This document shows positions 17,448-26,646 of a DNA stretch of 64,000 bases, piece after piece. The DNA is taken from contig RPSH01000007.1 of assembly GCA_003946805.1 (NCBI GenBank), positions 62,001-126,000 of the forward strand, read 5' to 3'. Positions within the stretch are counted from its first letter, which is position 1. Every line of letters begins with the position of its first letter. The notes below the pieces were generated by a model. That model saw only the letters and a program-made list of their open reading frames with translations, did not search any database and was not told the origin of the DNA. Position numbers and translations under genes: made by a program. This stretch comes from Bacillus sp. 2B10. GTDB lineage: Bacteria > Pseudomonadota > Alphaproteobacteria > Sphingomonadales > Sphingomonadaceae.

Positions 17448-19991
17448 TCAGAAGCGGAACGTCAGCGTCCCGCCATAGGTCGGGCCGACGATCCCGCGGG
17501 CATAGAAGAAGCCGTCGGTGATCGCCTGCGTCTGACCCTGTCGCGGGTTGCCCTCGGTCAGGCCGACGACGTCGAACACGTTGTCGGCGTTCAGGTTCAG
17601 CTGGACCCGCTGGCTGAGGTTCAGGTTAACGCCGATCCCGGTCACGCCGTAGCTGGGCAGCGCGATGCCGTTGCCGTTGTCGGCGAAGATCTTGCCGACG
17701 AACTTGTAGCGGGCATAGATGTCGCCGACCCCATTGGGCAGCGTCAGCGTGGGCAGGATGGTGAACAGCTGCGCCGGGGTGCGCTCGGGGCGATTGCCCT
17801 CGAACCCCGCGCCCTGATCGACGCCGTCGAGTTCGAGGTTGAGCAGCTGCGGATCCTGGAACACGCCCTGGAAATCGACCGAGAACCACGTCGTCGGCCG
17901 CACCACGAAGTCGATCTCGACGCCCTTGGTCCGCAGGTCGGCGTTCAGATTCTGCTGCTGCGATGGGTTGGTCGGGTTGGCGAAGTTGTAGTTCTGGTTG
18001 TCGAAATTGGTGCGGAAGACGGTCGCCGAGCCCGAGAACCACCGGCCATATTGATAGCGCACGCCCGCTTCGTAGAGCTCGATCGTGGTGATCGGATCGA
18101 CATTGTTGGTCTGGAACCCGTTGGCATAGCGGGCATAGACCGAGAAGTTGGGGGTCAGCAGATAGTTCGCGCCGACCGTCCACGACGCCTTGCGCTGGGT
18201 CCGCTGGCGCACCGCATAGGTCCCGTCGAAGCTGGACCCGACATTGCGCACCACGCCGCCGACGCCCGCTGGCACCGGCTGGTTCACGGCCAGCGTATTG
18301 CCGTCGCGCGCGGTCGCATCGTCGCTTTCCCAGCGCACGCCGCCGTCGATGCGCAGGTCGCCGATCGCGACCTCGTCGTTGACGTAGAGCGACACCGCCG
18401 AATCCTTGCGGTCGCGGATGCCCGCGCCCCAGTCGCCATAGGAGACGAGGCCGTTGTCCGACAGCGTGCCGATCACGTTGTTGCCGGCATCGAGCGCGAC
18501 GATGTCGTAGATGTCGCTGTTGGTCTGCACGCCGTTGACGACGCTGGCGGTCGCCGACTGGTCCTGCGACCGCTTGACGTTGTAGTACATCACGCCCGCG
18601 GTCAGCGAGTTCTTGAAGCTGCCGGTATCGACTTCCCAGCGCCCGCCGACATTCGCGCCGAAGTCGCGCCCGTCGATATAGTCGTGGTTGAGCACGGTGC
18701 GCTGGAGGAAGCCGTTGCCGTTCAGCGCGCCCAGCTCCGCGGTCTGGTTCTGGCCGAGGACCACGCCGGTGCGCAGGTTCTTGATCCCGAAGCGCACCGT
18801 GTTGGGGAAGGCCCGCGCGCCCAGCGTCAGCAGGTCGTTGATCGGCGAACTGGCACCGGGCGTCAGATAGTTCTGCGCGGTGGTCAGCCCGGCGTTACCC
18901 GTGCCCGAACCGGGGAACAGGCCGTTGAAGTCGTAGGAATATTTCAGGTAGCGGGCATGCGCGAACAGGTCGATCGAGTCGCTGAGCGGCTTTTCGATGT
19001 CGAAACGGACCTGCGCGATCTTCGCCTTGATCCCGTCGCGATAGCGGAATTCGCGGAAGCCGCCGGGATGGGCGAAGGTCGATACCGGCACCGCGATGTT
19101 GGCGAAGGCGTCGCCGCCGACATTGCCGTCCTGCGTGTCGAGGCCGGGAATGCCGCGCACCTTTCCACCGTCGAAGCGGTACGGCATCGTCGCGTAATAC
19201 GCGTTCTCGACATCGCCGCCCTTGGCCGACAGCCGCGCATAGCCGCCGTCGTCGAAGCGATATTCCAGCATCCCCTTCAACCGCCAGCCGGCATAGTCGA
19301 ACGGGTTTTCACGCACGCCCGGGCTCGACTGGATATAACCGCCGACGTTGAAGGCGAGGTTTTCGCTCAGCGGCTGCGAATAATAGAATTCGCCGCGCTT
19401 CATGCCGTAATTGTAGGCGCTGACGCGCGCGGCCCCTTCGGCTTCCTTGAAGTTCGGGCGGCGGGAGATGAAGTTGATCGTCGCGCCTGCGCCGTTGACG
19501 GTCAGCACGCCCGACGAACCGCCCTTGACCGCTTCGAGGCGATCGATGGTCAGGTCCTGGTCGAAGAAGAAGTCGGCGCCGCCGCCGCCGTACAGGATCG
19601 GCATGCCGTCCTCTTCCAGCTGGACGAAGCGCTGGCCGCCGCCCTGAAGCCCACGGACCGAATAGTTGTTCGACACCTGTCCTGCGGTCGCCTCGACGAA
19701 GATGCCGGGCACCAGTTCGAGCATGTCGGCGGTCGAACGCGGCGCGCGGCGATCGATGTCGGCGCGGTCGGCCAGCGTGATGTCGGCCGATGCGGTGATG
19801 AGCGGGCGATCGCGCGTCGTCGTGCCGGTGACGACGATCACGTCCTGCGCATCGTCGTCGGCCGTCGCGGGCGCGGCGTCGGCCGCCGGCGGGGGCGCAG
19901 CCGGTGCAGTCTGTGCCGAAGCGGCGACCGGCAGCAACGCGGCGCCGGCCAGCAACGCCGCACGCGCGCCGCGGCGGTTGAATGTCAGCAT
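17448..19991 (-). CDS. second TonB-dependent receptor
   Basis: 847 residues. Signal peptide to about residue 26, an Ala/Pro-rich linker, then DVIVVTGTT, ADMLELVPGIFVE, SVRGLQGGGQRFVQLEEDG and KGGSSGVLTVNGAGATINF of the plug. The beta-barrel ends in the aromatic GGTLTFRF. GGAGAGGA precedes the ATG by 2 bases. It is much shorter than the first receptor and belongs to a different branch. The six-hairpin glycosidase gene follows and a GH3 gene diverges, so the ligand may be a beta-linked oligosaccharide; this is inference from neighbours only. Confidence 0.92.
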   Translation of the reverse strand: MLTFNRRGARAALLAGAALLPVAASAQTAPAAPPPAADAAPATADDDAQDVIVVTGTTTRDRPLITASADITLADRADIDRRAPRSTADMLELVPGIFVEATAGQVSNNYSVRGLQGGGQRFVQLEEDGMPILYGGGGADFFFDQDLTIDRLEAVKGGSSGVLTVNGAGATINFISRRPNFKEAEGAARVSAYNYGMKRGEFYYSQPLSENLAFNVGGYIQSSPGVRENPFDYAGWRLKGMLEYRFDDGGYARLSAKGGDVENAYYATMPYRFDGGKVRGIPGLDTQDGNVGGDAFANIAVPVSTFAHPGGFREFRYRDGIKAKIAQVRFDIEKPLSDSIDLFAHARYLKYSYDFNGLFPGSGTGNAGLTTAQNYLTPGASSPINDLLTLGARAFPNTVRFGIKNLRTGVVLGQNQTAELGALNGNGFLQRTVLNHDYIDGRDFGANVGGRWEVDTGSFKNSLTAGVMYYNVKRSQDQSATASVVNGVQTNSDIYDIVALDAGNNVIGTLSDNGLVSYGDWGAGIRDRKDSAVSLYVNDEVAIGDLRIDGGVRWESDDATARDGNTLAVNQPVPAGVGGVVRNVGSSFDGTYAVRQRTQRKASWTVGANYLLTPNFSVYARYANGFQTNNVDPITTIELYEAGVRYQYGRWFSGSATVFRTNFDNQNYNFANPTNPSQQQNLNADLRTKGVEIDFVVRPTTWFSVDFQGVFQDPQLLNLELDGVDQGAGFEGNRPERTPAQLFTILPTLTLPNGVGDIYARYKFVGKIFADNGNGIALPSYGVTGIGVNLNLSQRVQLNLNADNVFDVVGLTEGNPRQGQTQAITDGFFYARGIVGPTYGGTLTFRF

Positions 19992-20157
19992 GATCCTCTC
20001 CACTCCATGATCGTCGCCCCGGTATGCCGGGAACAGGTTACAGCTAGACCCCGGGCTATGTTGCTGCAATCATGGTATACAGGTCGATGACGTATCGTGC
20101 CGGCATGTGGCGATCGGGCAACATGCGGCGTTCGGGAGCGTCCGCGAGGAGAGGCTT
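19992..20157. promoter_or_regulatory. divergent gap between TonB receptor and GH3 genes
   Basis: 166 bp. The only low-GC patch contains TGGTATACAGG around the perfect hexamer palindrome GTATAC (20075-20080), which could be a -10 region or a GntR-type half operator. A hairpin CCCGGTATGCCGGG-like sequence lies near 20016-20031. Nothing else stands out. Confidence 0.3.
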
Positions 20158-22608
20158 GTGTGCGATGACCGGCAGGCCGATCCGCGGCACCTTAGCGAGA
20201 TCGATCGACCCGCGACGCGTCGTCACGCCGGCCCCGTTCCGGGATCGGCCGTGCAGCGCAGTCCGTCGCCCAGGGCTTCGTCCGCATCGCTTGCCGCGCC
20301 GTGGATTCGGGAACGGGTCCGGGATGACGAAAGGCGCGCCCGGGACCGGCGGAACTGCGGCGCGGGCGTCAGCCGTCGGGAGATGCTGGTCGGCGCCCTG
20401 CTGGCCGGCACCGCCACGCTGCTGCCGCCAGTGGCGCGCGCGGCATCGGCACGGGTCGAGTCGCTGATCGCGCGCATGACGCTGGCGGAGAAGGCGGGGC
20501 AGCTCAGCTGCTTCAACGACGAGATCCGCCCGGTCGGCGCGGTGTTCAATCCGGTGGTCGATCCGCGCGGGGCCGAGGCGATGCTGGCCGATATCCGCGC
20601 CGGCCGGATCGGCATGCTCTTCAACGGGTACGGCGTGGCGGGTGCCCGGCGGGCGCAGGCGGCGGCGCTGGAAAGCCGGCTGCGCATCCCGCTGGCCTTC
20701 GCCGCCGACGTGCTGCACGGCTGTCGCACGATCTTTCCGATCCCGCTGGCCGAGGCGGCGGCGTTCGACCCCGACCTGAGCACCCGCGCGGCGCGCGCGG
20801 TGGCGCGCGAGACGAGCGCGGGCGGCATCCACTGGACGTTCGCGCCGATGGTCGACGTCGCGCGCGACCAGCGCTGGGGCCGGGTGGCGGAGGGCGCCGG
20901 CGAGGACGTGCTGCTCAACCGCCTGCTGGCCGCAGCGCGGGTAAGGGGGTTTCAGGGGGCGGACCTGACGCGGCCCGACGCGTTGCTTGCGACGCCGAAG
21001 CATTTCGTCGGCTACGGTGCGGTGCGCGGCGGCATGGAATATGCCGCGGTCGACATGAGCGCGGCCGAACTGCGCGAGACGTTCCTGCCGCCGTTCGTCG
21101 ATGCCTTCGCCGCCGGGGCCGGCGCGACCATGGCGTCGTTCACCGATTTCGGCGGCGTGCCGGTCAGCGCCAACCGGCCGCTGCTGACCGACCTGCTGCG
21201 CGGTGAACTGGGGTTCGACGGGGTGTGCGTGTCGGATTACGATGCGGACCGCGAACTGATCGCGCACGGTATCGCCGCCGACGAGGCCGATGCCGCGCGC
21301 CTCGCCCTCCTTGCCGGGATCGACATGTCGATGCAGAGCGGGCTGTTCGTCCGGCACCTCCCCGCGCTGGTCGAAAGCGGCCGGGTGCCGATCGCGGCGG
21401 TGGATCAGGCGGTGCGGCGGGTGCTGACGCTCAAGGAGCGGCTGGGGCTGTTCGACGATCCGTACCGCTCGCTCGACCCGCGGGCCGAGCGGCGCGAGAC
21501 GGGCAGCGCGGACATCCGGCGGATGGCGCGCGAGGTCGCGACCCGGTCGATCGTGCTGTTGCGCAACGACGGCGACCTGCTGCCCCTGCCCCGTGCCGGC
21601 AGGCGCATCGCGCTGATCGGACCGTTCGGGGCGGACAAGGCCCATCTGAACGGGCCGTGGTCGTTCGCGGGCGATGCGAAGGACGGGATCGACGTGGCGA
21701 GCGGACTGCGCACGGCGATGGCCGACCCGGCGCTGCTGGTCGTCGAACCCGGCAGCGGCGTGACCGACGCGCTGCCCGGCGGGATCGACCGCGCCGTCGC
21801 CGCAGCCCGCGCGGCCGATGTGGTGCTGCTGGCGATCGGCGAGGGCGGCGACATGTCGGGCGAGGGCAACAGCCGGACCGAGATCGTCGTGCCCGCCGTG
21901 CAGCAGGCGCTGGCCAATGCGGTGGCGACGACGGGCAAGCCGGTCGTCGTGCTGCTGCGCCATGGCCGGGCGCTGGCGCTGCGCGGCGCGGTGCGCGACG
22001 CCCCGGCGTTGCTGGCGACGTGGTTCCTCGGGCAGCAGACCGGGCCGGCGGTCGCCGACATCCTGTTCGGGATGGTCGAGCCGACCGGGCGGCTGCCGGT
22101 CAGCTTTCCCCTGGCGAGCGGGCAGCAGCCCTGGTCGTACGACCGGCGCAGTACCGGACGACCCGCGCCCGACGCCGAGCCGATGGCGCCGGGGCGCAGC
22201 CGATGGCGCGACGTCCCCGACCGCGCGCTGTACCCGTTCGGGTCGGGCATGGGCTATACCCGCTTCGCGCTGTCCGACCTGTCGACGCCGGCGGTGGTGG
22301 CGATCGGGGCGGACGTGCCGGTGTCGGTGCTGGTCCGCAACACCGGCAGGCGGGCGGGGACGGCGCTGGTGCGGATCGACCTGCACGACCGCGTCGCCAG
22401 CCGCACGCGGCCGATACGCCAGATGAAGGCGTTCGCGCGGGTGACGCTGGCGGCAGGCGAGGAACGCCGGATCGAGCTGCGGATCGCGGCCCGGGAGCTG
22501 GCGCTGATTGCGGGCGACGGACGCTGGCGGGTCGAGCCGGGCGCGTTCGACCTGTGGGCGGTGGCGGGCGACGGCGTGGAGGTGCGGGGCGGTTTCGAGG
22601 TACGGTGA
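20158..22608 (+). CDS. GH3 beta-glycosidase, start uncertain
   Basis: Catalytic part is clear: MTLAEKAGQLSC, FAADVLHG, the KHFVGYG loop, VCVSDYDADREL with the nucleophile Asp, the second domain RNDGDLLPLPR, and a C-terminal fibronectin-III-like domain ending GGFEVR. Such enzymes release beta-linked glucose or xylose from oligosaccharides. The start is a problem. A Tat-like signal SRREMLVGALLAGTATLLPP is encoded around 20368-20428, but no ATG/GTG/TTG lies just before SRRE. The GTG at 20158 has a good binding site (GAGGAGAGG) but gives 75 odd residues ahead of the Tat motif; the ATG at 20383 would cut the twin arginine off. A one-base shift in this stretch would join the signal to an ATG at 20324. 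Confidence 0.85.
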   Translation: MCDDRQADPRHLSEIDRPATRRHAGPVPGSAVQRSPSPRASSASLAAPWIRERVRDDERRARDRRNCGAGVSRREMLVGALLAGTATLLPPVARAASARVESLIARMTLAEKAGQLSCFNDEIRPVGAVFNPVVDPRGAEAMLADIRAGRIGMLFNGYGVAGARRAQAAALESRLRIPLAFAADVLHGCRTIFPIPLAEAAAFDPDLSTRAARAVARETSAGGIHWTFAPMVDVARDQRWGRVAEGAGEDVLLNRLLAAARVRGFQGADLTRPDALLATPKHFVGYGAVRGGMEYAAVDMSAAELRETFLPPFVDAFAAGAGATMASFTDFGGVPVSANRPLLTDLLRGELGFDGVCVSDYDADRELIAHGIAADEADAARLALLAGIDMSMQSGLFVRHLPALVESGRVPIAAVDQAVRRVLTLKERLGLFDDPYRSLDPRAERRETGSADIRRMAREVATRSIVLLRNDGDLLPLPRAGRRIALIGPFGADKAHLNGPWSFAGDAKDGIDVASGLRTAMADPALLVVEPGSGVTDALPGGIDRAVAAARAADVVLLAIGEGGDMSGEGNSRTEIVVPAVQQALANAVATTGKPVVVLLRHGRALALRGAVRDAPALLATWFLGQQTGPAVADILFGMVEPTGRLPVSFPLASGQQPWSYDRRSTGRPAPDAEPMAPGRSRWRDVPDRALYPFGSGMGYTRFALSDLSTPAVVAIGADVPVSVLVRNTGRRAGTALVRIDLHDRVASRTRPIRQMKAFARVTLAAGEERRIELRIAARELALIAGDGRWRVEPGAFDLWAVAGDGVEVRGGFEVR

Positions 22609-22669
22609 CCCCCGGCAGCTTCCGGCCATCCGATGTCGCCGCGGCGTATCACGCCGGCTCATCGAAAAA

Positions 22670-22746
<77 letters not shown>

Positions 22747-22798
22747 TTGGCCGTGAAGGCACGCGCCTAGCAAAGGTCGCGCGGCATTGCCAGCCGTT

Positions 22799-23461
22799 TC
22801 AGTCTGCGGACACGGCCTTTTGCTTAGGGGGCGGCGTTTTGGGGCGAAAGGCGCACAGGTCGGCGACCGGGCAGCGCCAGCATTCGGGGCGGCGCGCCTT
22901 GCAGGTGTAGCGGCCGTGCAGGATCAGCCAGTGGTGCGCGTGCAGGCGGAACGGGCGGGGGACGACGCGTTCCAGCACCGCCTCGACCGCGTTCGGGGTC
23001 TTGCCGCGCGCAAGGCCGGTGCGGTTCCCGACGCGAAAGATATGGGTGTCGACCGCGAAGGTCTCCGCGCCGAATGCGACGTTCATCACCACGTTGGCGG
23101 TCTTGCGTCCGACGCCCGGCAGCTTCTCCAGCGCGGCGCGGTCGGCCGGCACCTGTCCGCCGTGATCGGCGATCAGCGCCTCGCTGAGGGCGATGACGTT
23201 CTTCGCCTTGGTGTTGAACAGGCCGATGGTGCGGATATGGTGTTTCAGGCCGTCGAGGCCGAGCGCGACCATCCTTTCGGGCGTGTCGACGGTGGCGAAC
23301 AGCGCGCGTGTCGCCTTGTTCACGCCGGCGTCGGTCGCCTGCGCCGACAGCACGACCGCGACGAGCAGGGTATAGTCGTTGACCGATTCGAGTTCGGTTT
23401 CGGGGTGCGGATTGTCCTCCGCCAGCCGCCGGAAGAATTCGAAGACGTCCGCCTTCTTCAA
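22799..23461 (-). CDS. nth: endonuclease III
   Basis: 220 residues. DNA glycosylase/AP lyase that removes oxidised pyrimidines. The helix-hairpin-helix LPGVGRKTANVV with the catalytic Lys, the Asp of FAVDTHIFRVGNR, and the four-cysteine [4Fe-4S] cluster motif (CKARRPECWRCPVADLC) are all present. The TTG at 23461 overlaps the dapB stop (TTGA) and gives LKKADVFEFFRRLAEDNPHP, which aligns from the first residue with the known N-terminus of E. coli Nth; no ATG exists in frame at this place, and a GTG at 23515 would add 18 residues from within dapB. Confidence 0.95.
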   Translation of the reverse strand: MKKADVFEFFRRLAEDNPHPETELESVNDYTLLVAVVLSAQATDAGVNKATRALFATVDTPERMVALGLDGLKHHIRTIGLFNTKAKNVIALSEALIADHGGQVPADRAALEKLPGVGRKTANVVMNVAFGAETFAVDTHIFRVGNRTGLARGKTPNAVEAVLERVVPRPFRLHAHHWLILHGRYTCKARRPECWRCPVADLCAFRPKTPPPKQKAVSAD

Positions 23462-24186
23462 ACGCCGAGCACCGCGTCCATCGTGTAGCGGCCCGCCGGC
23501 GCGCTCGCCAGCCACAGCGCGGCACGCACCGCGCCGCGGGCGAACAGCGCACGGCCGTCGGCGCGGTGGCCCAGTTCGATCCGCTCGCCCTCGCCCGCGA
23601 ACACGACCTGATGGTCGCCGACGACGGTGCCGCCGCGCAGCGAGGCGAACCCGATCGTGCCGGCGGCGCGCGCACCGACCAGCCCGGCGCGCCCGATCAC
23701 GCCGCTGTCGGACAAGGTCGTCCCCAGCCCTTGGGCCGCGGCATCGCCCAGCATCAGCGCGGTGCCCGACGGCGCGTCGACCTTCAGCCGATGGTGGCTC
23801 TCGACGATCTCGATATCCCAGTCGGGGCCGAGCCGACGCGCGGCATCGCGTACCAGCCGCGACAGCAGCGCGATGCCGAGCGAGGTATTGCCGGTCTGCA
23901 GCACCGCGACGTCGGCGGCCGCCGCATCGATCATCGCATGGTGACGGTCGCTCAATCCGGTCGTGCCGATGACGATCGGCGTCGTGGCGGCGCGCGCGGC
24001 GGCGAGATTGCCCTCCAGCGCGGCAGGCGACGAAAAGTCGACGAGAACGTCGGCGCGCGCGGCCAGATCGGCCAGATCGCCGCCCTGGTCGACGCCGCCG
24101 GCCAGCGTTTCCCCGATCCGTTCGATCTCGAGCTCGATCGCGCGTCCCATGCGGCCCTGCCAGCCGACGATACCGATGCTGGTCAC
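23458..24186 (-). CDS. dapB: 4-hydroxy-tetrahydrodipicolinate reductase
   Basis: 242 residues from a GTG behind CGAGGATCA. The enzyme makes tetrahydrodipicolinate for lysine and peptidoglycan. GIVGWQGRMGRAIE is the dinucleotide-binding loop (usual G-x-x-G-x-M-G slightly altered to GWQGRMG), IGTTGLSD, the catalytic ESHHRLKVDAPSGTA and RYTMDAVLG near the end are family signatures. It overlaps nth by 4 bases and both are on one transcript. Confidence 0.95.
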   Translation of the reverse strand: MTSIGIVGWQGRMGRAIELEIERIGETLAGGVDQGGDLADLAARADVLVDFSSPAALEGNLAAARAATTPIVIGTTGLSDRHHAMIDAAAADVAVLQTGNTSLGIALLSRLVRDAARRLGPDWDIEIVESHHRLKVDAPSGTALMLGDAAAQGLGTTLSDSGVIGRAGLVGARAAGTIGFASLRGGTVVGDHQVVFAGEGERIELGHRADGRALFARGAVRAALWLASAPAGRYTMDAVLGV

Positions 24187-24295
24187 TGATCCTCGCCCGA
24201 TTTTCCGGACCGCCCGACGCGCCCCCGGCTCGTCCCGGTCCATGGCCCCGGCGACGGGGATGTGCAAGCGATTGTGGGGTACGATCCGCCCGGGA

Positions 24296-24661
24296 TCAGC
24301 GCTCCACCGACGCGACCGGCGCCTCGGCATATTTCGGGTCGACCGGATCGAATTCGACCTGCGGGACGAAGGTACGCGAAGTCAATGCGACGTTGCCGAG
24401 GCCGGCAAGCTTGAACGTGCCGATCTTGAACAGCTTGGGCGCGCTGCCCGCGCGTTCGACCGTCACCGCATCGACATGCAGGTCGCCATGCCTGGTCCAC
24501 AGCATGTGCGGGGCGAGGATCATGTCCATGTTGTTGTAGCGCACCGACAGGCAGATGCGCTGCATCAGTGCGAAGCGGATGATATCGCTCAGCGACGCGC
24601 GCTGCTGTTCCGCTTCGGCATCGGTCGCAGGTTCGGGCGGGGGGGCGGCGTCGTTGTGCAT
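24296..24661 (-). CDS. conserved hypothetical protein, WYL-like
   Basis: 121 residues, no signal peptide or membrane segment. The centre, VRYNNMDMILAPHMLWTRHGDLHVDAV, resembles the core of WYL domains (small beta-rich ligand sensors), in which an RYNG-type strand is followed by a P-H strand and a HGxxYVxA strand. No DNA-binding part is attached. No strong binding site precedes the ATG. Function unknown. Confidence 0.6.
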   Translation of the reverse strand: MHNDAAPPPEPATDAEAEQQRASLSDIIRFALMQRICLSVRYNNMDMILAPHMLWTRHGDLHVDAVTVERAGSAPKLFKIGTFKLAGLGNVALTSRTFVPQVEFDPVDPKYAEAPVASVER

Positions 24662-24707
24662 CGCAACATAGTAACGATCGCAACCCTCCGCAGCAAGGGG
24701 TCCGGCA

Positions 24708-25238
24708 TCATCCGAAAGCCCATATCGCCATCAGCCGCCCCGGCGCGAAGGCGAACAGTCCCGGCACCACCATCGCCCCCAGGAACATGCCCACCAGCCG
24801 CCGCCGGTGCTGCGCGATCCGGCCGGAACGGGCCGAGGCGATCGCCGCCCATGCGGACACCAGCGTCAGCGGCACAAAGATGTGGATCCACGAAAAGCCG
24901 CCATGGTTGATATGGCGGATGAACAGCGCGCTGAGCGCCGTCGACACCATCAACCCCATCCAGATGCGACCGAGCAGCCGGTGGCGCGCCCCGCCCTTGC
25001 GGGTCAGCAGGATATACAGGCCGAGCGGCACGGCGGGCAGCACGCTGGCGAGATGGACGACGACCGCAACGTCGCGCGCGACCGGTGCCGCCGGCGCGAA
25101 CCCGGTCGCGGCGCGCAACAGGGCGAGCAGGCTGAGCAGTCCCAGCGTCCCGCCGCCCGCGATCATCAGGCCGCGCAGGGCTGGCGAGACGTCGTGGGCC
25201 AGGCGGGCGGCGGGCATGGCGGCGGGTGCGGACATCAT
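24708..25238 (-). CDS. DUF2306 family membrane protein
   Basis: 176 residues with four predicted membrane helices (about 22-42, 58-78, 95-112, 118-136, with a weaker fifth at the end). HRLLGRIWM and HINHGGFSWIHIFVPLTL are typical of DUF2306 proteins, where conserved histidines inside the membrane suggest haem or metal binding. The LytTR regulator gene diverges from it across a 204-bp gap, so that regulator may control it. Confidence 0.75.
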   Translation of the reverse strand: MMSAPAAMPAARLAHDVSPALRGLMIAGGGTLGLLSLLALLRAATGFAPAAPVARDVAVVVHLASVLPAVPLGLYILLTRKGGARHRLLGRIWMGLMVSTALSALFIRHINHGGFSWIHIFVPLTLVSAWAAIASARSGRIAQHRRRLVGMFLGAMVVPGLFAFAPGRLMAIWAFG

Positions 25239-25442
25239 GGGCTTCCTGTAGCTGTGCAGCTGGTATCGCCGCCACCGCTGGACGACGCCCGCCCGCCGGC
25301 AAGCGATACTGCGCGGAACGGGCGCGGCGCATCGCCAATCGCGCAGCCGGCCCGTTCACGATGCGTGAATCGGCAGCGGGGTCTTTGGCAACCGGCCGTG
25401 TTCGCGCTATCCGGGACACTCCTGTCGTTCCCCGAGCCGCCA

Positions 25443-26258
25443 ATGCCCGATGCCCGCCGATTGCTGATCGACCTGACGATCATGACCCTGGTCGGATCGC
25501 TGCTGGCGGTGCTCGGCCCGTTCGGCACCTTCGCGGTGCCGTTCGCGCTGCGGCTGGCCTATTGGGTGGGGATCGTGCTGGCCGGCTATGCGCTGTACCT
25601 GCCGGCGGCGGTGGTCGCGACCCGGCTGGCCCGGCGCATGGCGTTGCCCGAAGCGGCGCTGTGGGTGGCGGCGTGCATCGCGGCGACCGTACCGATGACG
25701 ATCGTGACATGGGCGGTCGGCGGACTGTGGCATCCGCTGCACCCGCCGTCGGCGGAAGGGTGGCTCGGCAGCTATGCCCATGTCCTGGTCCTCGGATCGG
25801 CGATCACCTCGATCTTCTGGTTCCGGTGCCGGCGGGAGGGTGAGGCAACCGCCGTCCCGCCCGCCGGAACTGCCGCCGTCGCGCCGGCGATAGCCGCCCC
25901 GCCGACCCTGCCCGCGTTCCTCGACCGGTTGCCACCGCATCTGGGCCGCGACCTGATCGCGCTGGAGATGGAGGACCATTATGTCCGGGCGCATACCGCG
26001 GCAGGATCGACGCTGATCCTGATGCGGATGCGCGACGCGGTGGCCGAACTGGCCGCGGTCGACGGACGGCTGGTGCATCGCAGCTGGTGGGTGGCGCGCG
26101 CCCATGTCGCCGGCACCGCGCGCGACGGGCGCAACGTCCGCCTGATCCTGACCGGTGGGATCGAGGCGCCGGTGGCGCGCGGTCAGGCCGAGGCGTTGCA
26201 GGCTGCCGGGTGGCTGCAACGAACGGCGACGGTTTCATCGCGCGCCGCAATCGGCTAG
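25443..26258 (+). CDS. membrane-bound LytTR transcription regulator
   Basis: 271 residues. Four hydrophobic segments fill residues 8-125; after a Pro/Ala linker a LytTR DNA-binding domain runs from about 160 to 262, with LIALEMEDHYVRAHT, LMRMRDAVAELAAVDGRLVHRSWWVA and a final basic patch. There is no receiver domain, so signals must reach it through the membrane part. LytTR proteins bind paired direct repeats; none could be picked in the 204-bp gap with confidence. It diverges from the DUF2306 gene and is followed 13 bp later by crcB. Confidence 0.85.
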   Translation: MPDARRLLIDLTIMTLVGSLLAVLGPFGTFAVPFALRLAYWVGIVLAGYALYLPAAVVATRLARRMALPEAALWVAACIAATVPMTIVTWAVGGLWHPLHPPSAEGWLGSYAHVLVLGSAITSIFWFRCRREGEATAVPPAGTAAVAPAIAAPPTLPAFLDRLPPHLGRDLIALEMEDHYVRAHTAAGSTLILMRMRDAVAELAAVDGRLVHRSWWVARAHVAGTARDGRNVRLILTGGIEAPVARGQAEALQAAGWLQRTATVSSRAAIG

Positions 26259-26271
26259 GCGACAGGCGATC

Positions 26272-26646
26272 ATGGGAAATCTATTCATCGTCATGGCTGG
26301 CGGCGCTGTCGGCGCTGGCCTGCGCCATCTGTTCGGGCGCTGGACGCTCGCGGTCTTCGGCCCCGGCTATCCGTGGGGGACGCTGGGCGTCAACCTGCTC
26401 GGCGGGCTGGCGATGGGGGTGCTGGTCGGCGTGCTGGCGCGCAGCGGCGGCGGCGAAGCGCTGCGCCTCTCGCTAGGCGTCGGCGTGCTGGGCGGGTTCA
26501 CGACCTTTTCGGCGTTCTCGCTCGACATGGTGACGATGGTCGAACGCGGCGCAGTGGCGGGCGCGATCGGCTATGCACTGGTATCGGTGATCGGCGCGGC
26601 CGCGGCGCTGTTCGTCGGGCTGCAACTGACGCGGGGGGCGGCATGA
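26272..26646 (+). CDS. crcB: fluoride channel CrcB/Fluc
   Basis: 124 residues, four membrane helices. WGTLGVNLLGG (the N lining the pore) and GGFTTFSAFSLD (the Phe/Thr-Ser track) are the family motifs. It dimerises to a double-barrelled channel that lets F- leave the cell. No crcB riboswitch is visible in the 13 bp before it, so it is not under the usual fluoride control here. Its stop overlaps the next start (ATGA). Confidence 0.93.
   Translation: MGNLFIVMAGGAVGAGLRHLFGRWTLAVFGPGYPWGTLGVNLLGGLAMGVLVGVLARSGGGEALRLSLGVGVLGGFTTFSAFSLDMVTMVERGAVAGAIGYALVSVIGAAAALFVGLQLTRGAA

Noticed and set aside
17388..20090. 900-codon plus-strand frame opposite the second TonB receptor
   Set aside because: No family signature; the minus strand has a complete receptor with signal peptide and terminal aromatic.
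22609..22669. Attachment site or integrase scar at tRNA-Arg
   Set aside because: No integrase gene or duplicated tRNA 3' end in the window.
26221..26271. Fluoride riboswitch before crcB
   Set aside because: Only 13 bp separate crcB from the LytTR gene and no conserved riboswitch core is visible.
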